Origin: Phlebotomus papatasi
Lineage: Eukaryota > Arthropoda > Insecta > Diptera > Psychodidae
NCBI RefSeq assembly: GCF_024763615.1
Contig: NC_077224.1
Span: 65,482,712 to 65,546,711, forward strand
DNA length: 64,000 nucleotides
Direction: 5' to 3'
Part shown: one piece after another, positions 41,784 to 53,700 of the stretch
Layout: every line of letters starts with the position of its first letter
Position numbering within the stretch: the first letter of the stretch is position 1
The notes under the pieces: generated by a model
Told to the model about the DNA's origin: nothing
Seen by the model: only the letters and a program-made list of their open reading frames with translations
Database searches by the model: none
Translations under genes and position numbers: made by a program

Positions 41784-44700
41784 ATGGCATTGCATCTGCA
41801 GCATTTATTGAAGAATTCAGTGGATAAACTGGGAGGAACATCGAGGTCATTCTCAAAGAGTATTTTCACAAAACCCGGTAAGTTTTTCCAAACTATAAAC
41901 AATTTCCCTGATTTTCCTAGATTTTCGCGTCTGATCCGAGAGGGAAATCCCTCCAGGACGACCTCTGATTACACCCTAAACCGGAAATAGTTCATCCGAC
42001 CCAATAATGAATTGACCTTTCTTTGTCCAAGCAATTTTTCATTCCTGCGGGAAAATGGAACAACGACATTGGGAAAATGCGGAGAAAAACGCGTGTCTCA
42101 TGTCGGATCTATAAATATTTTCCTTTTGGGTTGCAATAACACATAAATTTTGTATTTTATATCGTGTTTTCGGGGAGATTTTGAACTTGCCATTGGGAGG
42201 TGGGAGTCGCAGCGGCGGCTGGAAACGCAATTACATTTAATTGAATTGCAAGTGCGCAATTAGTTGCATTGGTATGCCGGGTTTAGCGGAGTGCAGGCCG
42301 TTTCGAAACTTAGTTTTCGTAAACTTGTTTCATAAACATATTTAGGTACACATTTCGAAACAGTTTCGATACTTGTTTCGAAATGGAATACAAACTATAT
42401 TTAAAAATTTAGTTTATAAACAGTTTCGAAACCGTTTCGAAACTTAGTTTTCGTAAACTTGTTTCATAAACATTTTTAGGTACACATTTCGAAACAGTTT
42501 CGATACTTGTTTCGAAATGGAATACAAACTATATTTAAAAATTTAGTTTATAAACAGTTTCGAAACCGTTTTGAAACTTAGTTTTCGTAAACTTGTTTCA
42601 TAAACATTTTTAGGTACACATTTCGAAACAGTTTCGATACATGTTTCGAAATGGAATACAAACTATATTTAAAAATTTAGTTTGTAAACAGTTTCGAAAC
42701 CGTTTCGAAACTTAGTTTTAGTACACATGTTTTATAAACTGTTTCCGAAATGTTTCGAAAATGTTTATGAAACAGTTTATGATACAGAGTTTTCGAAATC
42801 TTGTAACCTAAAGTGGTCCTGGAGGGTGGTTTCTGTTGACAAATTTTTGAACAACGTTGAAAAGCTGAAAAATACAAAACAAAATTTTCCTTCTTATTGA
42901 AATTAAATCAATTCAGTAGAAGAGGATCTTTTGTTGCGACAAACACACGATCGAGGATAAGGGAATTAAAAGATTAGCAGGAAATTGTAAGCGAAGAAAT
43001 GAAAGAAAAAATTCCGCCGCTACGGAGAATCGAAATGTCTTTCTTTGAGCAAGCTGAACTTCGTACCAATTTGACAAGTACCAAATTTTAAATTTGACCG
43101 TTAATACACTGAGAAAAAAATGGAATATGAAGAGGGAATTACTTAGTTTTCAACAGAAATAAAGGTAATTTTCGATGAAAACGCATCTCCAGAGCTTATT
43201 GAATCCTCTATTGACTCACAGGAACTTAATAGGACTTGTGCTGTAATAAAATTATAGCATTTTATCGATTTTTTGTGGTTCAGTACAGATTAGCCAGCTG
43301 TCAAATTGGTACGAACTTCAGCTTTTTTCAATAAAATTTGGTATCAGCAAAAAGCTGAATTTTGTACCAAATTTTTGATAGCTTCTATTTTAATTAATTC
43401 ACAATTATTTACTGCGGGATATCACTGGGATGGCCAGGAAGACGATAAACTACCCCCTGAGATACTGGGGAAGAGGAATCCTGGCCACATTCACTTGAAA
43501 ATCCGTAAATAAATTTGGTACCAAAAAAGCTGAAGTTCGTACCAATTTGACAGCTGGCTAATTTGTACTGAGCCACAAATTTAATAAAATGCGATATTTT
43601 CACTATAGCACAAGTTTTATTAAGTTTCTAGGAGTCAATACAGGCTTCACTGAGGCTCTGAGGATGGAATTTGTGTAATTTCCACTAAAACGCTGAAAAA
43701 CCACTTTGTTTTCATTTCAATTTGCACTACTTTTTTTCTCAGTGTACCTTCCGAAATTTGGTACTGTCAAATTGGTACGTAGTTCAGGCTGCTCTGAAAA
43801 ACCACTTTGTTTTCATTTCAATTTGCACTACTTTTTTTCTCAGTGTACCTTCCGAAATTTGGTACTGTCAAATTGGTACGTAGTTCAGGCTGCTAAATTT
43901 CGGCATAGTTGCATGCAAGCGCCAAAATCTCAAGTTCGAAATGTACAGTAGTCTCCCGCTTATCCGTGGACTCTTTTTCCGGGTGACATAAAAAAATCCG
44001 TGAGGCAGTTGAATTTTCAAAATTTAGATGACACATTGTTCCCGTTTTGGGTTTTTTTGTTAAGCAAACGTGCTCTATCTACTGTAATTCTTACTCACTG
44101 TAACTTTTTTGGACAGTACTCCTGTTTAGAGAGACTGTCGGATTCAGTCAGGTCAGGATTCACTCCATAAATTTTCAATGTAAACAAAAAAATCGTTGGA
44201 TTTCAAACAATTTAATGGGTATCACTCTCAAAATCCGTATGACATTTTTGTCCCGCTCTCACGGATAAGCGAGAGTCTACTGTAATACATATTTTTAATA
44301 CAAATTGAATTTTTTGTTACCTTTTTATGAGGAGTTTTGCTTGGAATCTTGTAGACAGTTTATTGTCTTTATTTTCTCTAAAATTATTCTTAATACATTT
44401 TAAAATGAATAAAAATGTAGGCATAGCATTGGTAGCCTATTCCGGCCACTTTCATTCACATACAGTAGACTCTCGCTAATTCGGCTCTTTTAAGATCAGG
44501 CTACTTTTTAATTCGGGCAACGGTTACATTTGAAAAAAGTTTGTTGTCATTTTTCAAATTTGATTATGATTATCAAATGAATCAAATATGCTCAAATTTG
44601 GCATGGTTTGTCTTAGTTTTGATGTGATTTTTCATTATTGAGGAATTTTCATGCAATTTACGTTATATATGAGTGTGTAAACTCAATATATATATATGCA

Positions 44701-47700
44701 CCTGAATAAAAAATCGTTGCGTTTCAAAAAGTTTGTCGCCCGAATTTCTGTCCAATTCGGCTGACATTTCGGTCCCATATGCCCGAATTTGAGAGTCACT
44801 CTGTAGATCCTTGCCCTTCCGGAATTCTTCCAATCCCTTTTTCAGATCATCTTTCTCGTCGAAGTGGTATTTTTTGTTATTTTTTTGCATTGTAGAACCT
44901 CTCTAGACCTCTATAGTAGGGGAGACTGGGGCAAAAAGTCACAAAACGGATATTTTATTTTTTTTTACAAGCTACCCGATCGCTCAAGTAATTTCTAATT
45001 AGCGCAGATTTATAGGAAATTTACCGCTCTACAACTTTGTGAAAATCATTTTCCTTTATTTTGTAAGGACTTACATTTATCGAGCCGTTTTCTAGCCGGC
45101 AATTTTGTGACCATTCTCAAAAATGCTGGGGCAAATAGTATCAGGCATGGGGTATTATCACATTTTGATTCGCTGTATTGCGTGCTTCAGTAAATTAAAC
45201 AAAAAAAATACCTAGAAAGATGAAATATTTTCATAAGAAATTTATTCCTCTACGCCTTTGTAAAACACCATTTTCTCTATCTGAACGAGAAAAGCGCATT
45301 TCAAGCTATTTCAGAAAAAAAACACAAGAAATTGCAAATCGTTTGACCAATGTTAACAACAAGCTGCGGGACATGGCAATGAAGTTTCTTTTCGCCGTGA
45401 GACATCAGAAATTGTTTCGGTTTTCGTTACTTTTTGCTCCATACCTTTTGTTACTTTTTACCCCAAGTGGTCACTTTTGATAAAATGATATCTGGAGAAA
45501 AGAATCTTTGTAAAATTCTAAAATAGATAGCGGCTTTATATTCAAAAAATCCAAATCTTTTACGAAATATTTACTAGTACATTAATTTTGGAAATTAAAT
45601 AGATAATAATTGCTATCTTCTGCAAGACAGATATTTTGAAAAACAGGGGTATAAATTTCGATATTTTTTATTTTCTAAATTCCTTGTTCGAATTATAAGA
45701 AACTTACGATATTGAAAAACGTCTTTCGAGGCTATCTATGCAAAAAATTAGCCGCAATCTTATTTGTCTTAGAAGATTGAATTTTTCGACTTGTGACTTT
45801 TTGCCCCAGTCTCCTATATATTCTCGCTTATCCGTGTACTTTTCTTGGGACGTAAAATAATCCGGGCTACATCTGAATTTTAAAAATTTTGTTGAAAAAT
45901 CTTGAAAATCCGAACAATACATTTTCAAGATTTTTGTTAAAACAAATTTCGCGAAACAAAATTGTTTTGTCGAGACAAAATTGTTTTGTCGAGATTTTGC
46001 AAATTCCACTATGGAAATCAAGTAGTAGGACCATTTTAAGTATTCTTTGTGAGTTTCATCCGGAAATATTGAGAATTACGGTTTTTAGGGCAGATTTTCG
46101 ATTTTTTGAAAAAAAAAAACTGTAAGGGGTTAACCTATCGATTTTTTGTCGTACAGCGCTGAAAATCGGTCACACCGAAAGTTAAGAAAATTTGTAGCTG
46201 GACAAAGTTAGACTGTTTTTCAAAATGTATTTATAGATTCCTTTTAAGAAAATCTTATTTCGTAACGACAGAAAAACTTTCGAAATTATCATATTTAGCG
46301 GAGACACATACAACAAATCCCTACGAGTTTTACGGCGTTATCACACTTGCAGAATAAAATTTTAATGTGATTCACATTAATTGTCGCTTGTGAGTGTCCA
46401 AATATGTTATTTGAGTCTCGAGTCACTTAATATTTGGGGCTTTTTCTATTTATTGAAAGAAGTGGACTTGGCCTGCAAAAATAGGATTAAATTTACCTAA
46501 AGCATAAATATTTTTCACATTAAAAAATTAAAAAGAAAATCGCATTAATTTTTCGCATTAATGCTATAAATCAATTTATATCAAATTTTGCGGGCCAAGT
46601 CTACCTTTTTATCAACAAATAGATTAAATTTTGAATGTAAAATGATTCAAACACACAAATTACACATTTGGACTCTCACCAGCGACAATTAATGTGAATA
46701 CTATTAAAATTTTAATGTGCAAGTGTGATAACACAGTAAGTCAAACACTTCTCAAACATCTTGCCGAATAAGAAATTTACAGAAGATTTTTTTAACGAAT
46801 TAATTTTAATTCAGGTTTTAAAGGGATATTTGCGGTAGTGTAACAAACTTGGTATTCTTCTGAACATTTTTTATTTTCACTTCAATATTTTAATAACAGG
46901 ATAAATTGATCAAATGGATTAGTTTACTGTTGATTAAGTGAATTATTAAAGCGTTTTTTTTTGCGGAAAATAGAAAGACCTTATAAACTGATGTAAACAC
47001 TTTGATTAATCCCTTTTAACAGAGTATTTGGTAAAGTTCCACAAACCTTGAGCTCAAACCAGATTGCTCCAATTAAATTTAACCCCAAAAGGGCTTCATG
47101 ATCATTCCAAGTGCAAAATTACTCGCAGAATCACCCGACGATCGCACTTGATCTTAATTGATCACGCTGAGGAACGGTGATCCAATTGTATTCAATGACG
47201 CCAGTACATTTCTCTACGACTCTCATCGCATTCATTTGGCCAATTGCCAAGAGTTTGTCTCTTTTATTTTTACTTCCTGGACTTTAAACACTTTCTCAGT
47301 CCACTCGGTGAAATATTATTCTTTCTCTGCAGTTGGACTTTCATCACCCTCAATTCATGTCAGTGCCCAGAGAGATTATCCACAGGCAGCTGAATTGCCA
47401 CTTCCTCCCAATATTGATCCCTCGGAGACAATGCGCTTCTCGCCACAGCGCTCCAGGGATATCTCCAGCACTGCCATGGTCTGCCATGAGGCCATGCAGG
47501 TGCGGGAGGTTGATGTAACGCTGAACAGTGAATCAGTGGCTGATCCTCATGTGGATCAGTATGATTGCACTGGAGCTGTTCATCTCAATTGCTCCATGCA
47601 GAGCAATGTGCCTCAGCCCTTCAGTGGCGGCAGTAAATCCATGCATCTCAATATGCCCGGAGGGCAATGGAGTCAATTCACCAAATTCACAGCTGCTGAT

Positions 47701-50700
47701 CTTCAAGATCATCACTACATGAGTCTACGACGGGATCTCAAAGGTACGTCCGGACTTGGCGTCAAATGCTCACTAGCTCATGTACTAACCCAGACAGTGA
47801 ATCAGAATGCGCATTTCTTATTGCCACTAACGCATGAGAAACTCTCTGTGCGATTGTGTGCTACGAAGGAGGCCCCCAAAGGCCCCCAAGATACCCCTCA
47901 AACAGGAAAGGAATTGTCCAAGAAGGAAAAACTGAAGATTGCCGTTAAGGATTACGGAGCCACTGTGATTGTTTTTCATGTTACAATTTCATTGGCTTCC
48001 CTAGGACTCTTCTATCTGCTGGTATCCAGGTTAGTCACTTGCCCTTTTCTCACTCTTCTATCCTCTTTTCTGACTATTTGCTTATTTTTAAACAAATATG
48101 GCTATTTAACAGAAATTTTAAATTTTATTTCGAAAATAAGAATTTGTGAACTTCGGCAAAATCCTATAAATTGTCCAGCAATTTCAGTAAATAACTGAAA
48201 AATCTACACAGAGAAATCCAAAAAAGTTAAAATAACATCATGGTAATGTTAATTTTACCCTGCAGTATTGATCCAAAATTGATGTAAATATTACCCTTTT
48301 TAGGTGTATTAGGGGTTAAAGGTACCCTTTTTTATGTTAATTTTACCCTTAAAAGGTGTAAAATTAACATTAAAAATGTTGATATATTTTTACACCTAAA
48401 AAGTGTTAAATTTCTAAGGAAAAAATGTTAATCGCACCCTCTTTTTTTCTCAGTGTACAAAAAATAGATTCGTATAAATGCACCATGTGCACAAATCTTG
48501 AAATTTAGAAAATTGTCAGAAATTTTGAATTTATTCCAGATTCGAAACAATTATCAAACAGGCTAGCAATGTCTTAAGATTTATTTTTTTTTATTATTTT
48601 TGTATTATCAGATAGCGAAAATGTTGGTAAAAGATTAGATAAGACGGAAAATCAAATCAATCAAACAACTTCATTATTCAATTTAGTTTTTTTTATAGCT
48701 AATAGAAGAAAGCGCGCTGCTTTCGGACGACTGATACTTCGGACAAGTCAATTATTTTTTCTATGTTCTTAATGTATTTGACCCATCGTTCATTTCAAGA
48801 AATTTGAGGTATTGGACTAGATATTAAAATAAAATATTAAAATTCATTAAAATCATTTTGAAAAAAATGCGTTGTTCGAATTTTAACCGTGGTGTCACAT
48901 ATAACCAGGGGTATGACATTTCCTATGTTTCCCATATGTTTCTAGCGCGCCGAAAAATTTTCGAGTTTATTACCTGTTTTCTGTCATTGTAGAATGAATT
49001 AGCAAAAATTACTAATATAAAATAAAAGACAATTTATTAACGAAGAGACAACCGAAAATCCCACATTGGCAACCTACGTAGTTTTCAAGATATCTCGTGA
49101 AATGTGTACGAAAACAGGAAAAATTTACTCTAAAACTGGTCGCATTTTTCAGAGCTAATGTCACCCCCTGCATATAACGGTGCTATCACACTAAAATTTT
49201 CACAATTTAATTTGGAATTCAATTGAGCCAATTGAGCATTATAAGATTTCTAGAATTTACTTGAAAATTCTCACAGCCAGAACACATTTTGCAAGAAATT
49301 TGCTCAATTTTAAATAGTGCCGCGGGATTTCTGATTCCGAATGACTGCGGAAAATGTGTGATACTACTTAAAATAACTTATAAGTCACTTATTTGTTATG
49401 CAAAAGAATCCCCAAAGCCAGAAGAAAAGGTTGTAGGCAAGGGGACTCATGAAGAGATTCGTATACAGTCGGGTTGAAAATTTGTATGAAGTCATCCCAA
49501 CTGCGATTTCTTGAGACAACAATTTCCTTCGAATTGCTTTGAAGGAACTCAGCAAATTATTCCCGATACTGAAGCTTTACTCGCGTACAAGTTTATTACT
49601 AATCACTGTACTTATTTTTTTTGGCTACAAATAATAATTAATTACGAGTGAATAAATTTAAAAGAACAATTTGGTTCAAAAGGCTACTTGTTTAACTGCA
49701 ATAAAATTGAAATTAATGAGCAATTTTAACATATTTTAATTTGCTGAATTCAAATTTAAATGAGCAAAAACATTTATGCTTTTTTAGCATGTTTAAACAT
49801 GTTTTGGTGGGCCAAGTATTAGTTTATATCTATAAATAAGCAAAAATCTATCAATTAATGATTTCACTGTGCGACACGTTGTGGGGGCTTCTGACGAGAG
49901 TGCAAAAACTTGTTAGAGGGTCATTTAAGGGTCTCAAATCTGAAATCCGTTTGTCCGGGTCACGTCTGATTTTTTTAATATATGCATTTTTAGTTTTTTG
50001 GTGTTTTCTAAAATTCAAAAATTTATATCTCCGGTTCTAATTATCCGCTGGTAGTCACATAAAGCTAAAATGACGCGTAATTTCATCCTCTATAACTCTT
50101 GTGAATATATCAAGACACTACGATGAAAATAAAGTTTTTTTTTTAAAGATTTTTTGAAAAAGTACACCCAAAATTGTGCATTTTTCTGTGTTTTTTCCCA
50201 TCTTCTAATAATTCTCCCACTTAGATAGAACATTTTATATGCCAACTAGGGGAAAGTGACCATGCTTGATACTGTAAAATGATGTCCAAGGTTTGTGATT
50301 ATTTTCTGAATAACACACAAACCGAAGCGATTCTTGCACTATGACAAAAAAATGTCTCACTTATTAGGTTCATAATCCAACCTCAAATAGTTCCTGGAAA
50401 TCCTTAGATTTTCCTCAAGAAGAAAATGGAAATTCAGTAGCGATTTTTATACAAGTTGGGTTCGGGGCCTTCCTGTATAAAAATTGATTCGACAATTCGG
50501 AGGCCCATTTTGACTATAAAAATTTCACCGGATACAAAAAATTGCACATCACTATTTAGACGGAACTCTAATCTATCTGCTTAAATCGTTTGTAAGACTG
50601 GTTATTAGTTTTAAAATCACTTTTATGTAATTTTTCTAAGCAGTGTTTTTATGACATTAAGGCACTAACGAAAACCATTTTTTCACTTTGAGTCCATGAA

Positions 50701-53700
50701 AATGTCACTCTGCAACCTTAAAATTCAGGCAACAGGGTTGAAGATTATGTCAATTGTCGATAAAATTGGCGGATTGCAATATGTGTAATTATGAAATAAT
50801 CACATCTAATGATATAGTTGCCACATTAAAATTATCATTCATGGACCCTTCTTAGAATATAGGATGGACACAAGTAGAATTTATGAAGTTGTTACCACCC
50901 ACAAAAACAGTGTCCACCAATTAAAAATATTTTTACATAAATATTTGTACTGATGAACCCTCTATGTGCATGTGATAGTAGTTTTCCTGAACAGCGACAT
51001 TAATTAAAAAATACTTATGAAATATCATGTATCGAAATTACAGTTCTGGGCCTATTTTTGATTTTTGCTTCCTGAAACCAGGAAAAAAGAGCTAGGATCC
51101 TAATTTTTTTTAGGAAATGTGAGGCTTAGCACCAGCTATTGAAATATATTGCGATGAGTCATAACTATTGATTAACATAGGAAAAAAATAGTTATTATCA
51201 AGCTTGGATCGTATCAAGCATGGTCACTTTCCCCTACTATGCCTAAAAGTGAATACATTTAATATTCTTTCATATATTTTTAGTTTGAATTTTCTATCTT
51301 AGGCTGCTATTCTGCCATCTTTATAATTTTGTAAGATTTTGCGGAATTTGAAATTCTTGTTAGAGTCAATCCAAGGTTGAGCAATTCTGCCGCCAAGAAA
51401 TTTTATAGTAAAAATTGAACAAGATATAAAAAGTTTGGAGACTTGTCGTGCAGCATCATCTGCGAAATTATTTGATACTGTGTGTTTACAGTGGTTTGTT
51501 ATTTTTCACGAAAAAAGCATTAAAATATCTTTAAAGGTAATTATATTCAATTCAATCTTGACAAAACTTTCACTTTACAAAATTTAAAAGGACCTCTAAA
51601 CTTTCCTTGGATCATGCAAGAAAATGTATGGAAATGTCAAAGAATTTTTGGATGAATTGATAAATTCTTGGAAGTAGAATATGGTAATTTAAAAATTTTG
51701 TTGGAGACTTTATAACAAGGTCTAAAATATTTGGAGAGTACTAATATTTTAGAACTTTATATCTTTTCTGTGAGAATACCAAATTTCTTGGATCTTGCTC
51801 AGTTACAAAATTATAAAGATGGCAGAATAGCAGCCTTAATCCGTTTATTCACAATAATTTATTGAAAATAAAGTACATTAAAATCTCTTATGATATTATA
51901 ATTATATTGGTATCTTTGTCTAATCTACTGAAGAGCATTCTCTTTTGCACTCTCACTTACACCACTTACACCTTTCATATAAAAAGAGGTGCAGTGAAAG
52001 AAAGAGGCGTATATAGAAATAGAGAGAGAAGAATAGTTGTTATGAGTGCCAAACCATTTTTCTCAAAAAAATTTTGCGTTTCGGGCGATTTTTAAGAAGT
52101 AACTGTCACACTGTTTGTCCGTCTGTTTGTCTGGTTGTTACCAGGAGGTACATGACCAGCGCACAATAACTTTTGTTTGTAAACATGTTTTCAAAATTTC
52201 TCATGAGAATGAGCGAGATGACTAGATCTAGATCTCACTCACTCTCATTGAAATGTCAAAAATATGTTTACTAAACAAAAGCTATTGTGCGTTGGGCAAA
52301 ATTCTCTAATTTTCGTGAGTTAGTTACGCTTAAAAACCATGAAAAAATCGACCACTTTGTTCTCCGATTTATTTTTGAGTCACTCACTGGACTATCATTC
52401 TGTGAGAAGTGTCATGAAAATATCATGAGAAATATCACAAAAATGGGCATAGAGAATCATACTTACTTGGTGACAAGTTTCGGTATTTTCTCATTTTTAG
52501 CACTTCTCACGTTCTCACAAAATTAGAGAATTTACCCCCAGGTCTGGTTGTTGCAATTTTGATTTCACGAAATTTTCCTGATCTAAAAAATTGAACAGGG
52601 TAATACAAACCTAATCTGATATCAGTAAAAAATCTCTATTATAATACTGTTACAATAACTAGTTATTGTAACAGACGCCAAAAATTCACATCAAATTTTT
52701 CCTTCCTAAAATTCGTGAAAATTAGTTACAAAAATTAGGGAACAAGTTCTCCTAAGAAGAAAAACCAAATCCCACATTGACATCCTGATAGTGATGAGTG
52801 ATATGTATCCATTGAACTACACGATCCCTAAGAGTAATTGCGAGAACATTATTTAGTCGACCACTGAAGAAGGTCCATATTGGGACCGAAAGCTCTGGGC
52901 AAGACGAAAAAAGTGTTTTCATCTTAGGGTGACCCTTTTTCACTGGCGAACACCGGAAAGTCCTTCTCAAAATGAATGAAACGTCTTACATCTGACTTTG
53001 GAAAATCCAACAGAGTCTCTGATTCGGTGCATTTTTTACCTCTACGAGCGATAGAGACAAAAATAGCCCAAAAATTTAAATCAATTTTTTGACAATACCA
53101 ATAAACGATAATTTTTAGTCTAATGAAAAATATTATGTTTGAGTATTGTAGTTTCTTTTTCCAGAATGATTTTGCTTAAAAAAAATTGAAAGTATAAAAA
53201 ATAATAAAAATTAATTTTAATTATAAGAATTTAAAAATTCGTCATTTTTTAGCTTAAAAATTTACTGTATAGCAAATAACTGGAGACTTGCAAAAATATC
53301 CTAGATTCCTTCAAACTTAAGAAAAAAATAATAATTTCAGGTAGTCAGGAAAAATTATTTTCTTTATGGGACACGGGTGTTCCAATCGTCCTTAAAGGGT
53401 TAATAGTTTTCTGACTTTTGATTTTACTGACAAATTATAATTTATTATTCAATTTAATGGTTTTGGAGGTATAGAAAATCTTATTGTTTAGGGAGGGTGG
53501 GGCAGTTTCACCCCTAAATTGCAAAATGGATTTTTGGATTATTTTGCAAAAAGATGATAAACAGAAGTAAAACTTTGTATATTCTGTGAATTACAGTTGG
53601 GTTTAGGGTTAATAAAAATAATAATAATAATCCTTTAATTTCATTGGTCTATTGTGGAAAAGATGATTTAACTTGAATGGCAGAATGCGTGAAAGTCCCC

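Larger units (their letters stand above)
43895..44912. repeat. second copy of the 39267 element, split by two MITEs
   Basis: The blocks 43895-43945, 44283-44462 and 44804-44912 are colinear with 39280-39610. They are separated exactly by the MITEs 43946-44282 and 44463-44803. Its outer left end is replaced by the duplicated 101-mer. Confidence 0.8.

Noticed and set aside
42300..42795. CRISPR-like array
   Set aside because: It is a direct tandem repeat without unique spacers, in an animal intron.
45220..45480. 86-codon frame inside the TAGGGGAGACTGGGG element, considered as a transposase
   Set aside because: Too short, with no catalytic motif or DNA-binding domain recognised. Most likely chance.
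47158..47332. extension of FAM210 exon 2 upstream to an apparent start
   Set aside because: A polypyrimidine tract and CAG at 47332 form a good acceptor, and joining exon 1 at phase 1 gives a continuous protein with a presequence-like start. The upstream frame begins with a non-ATG codon.
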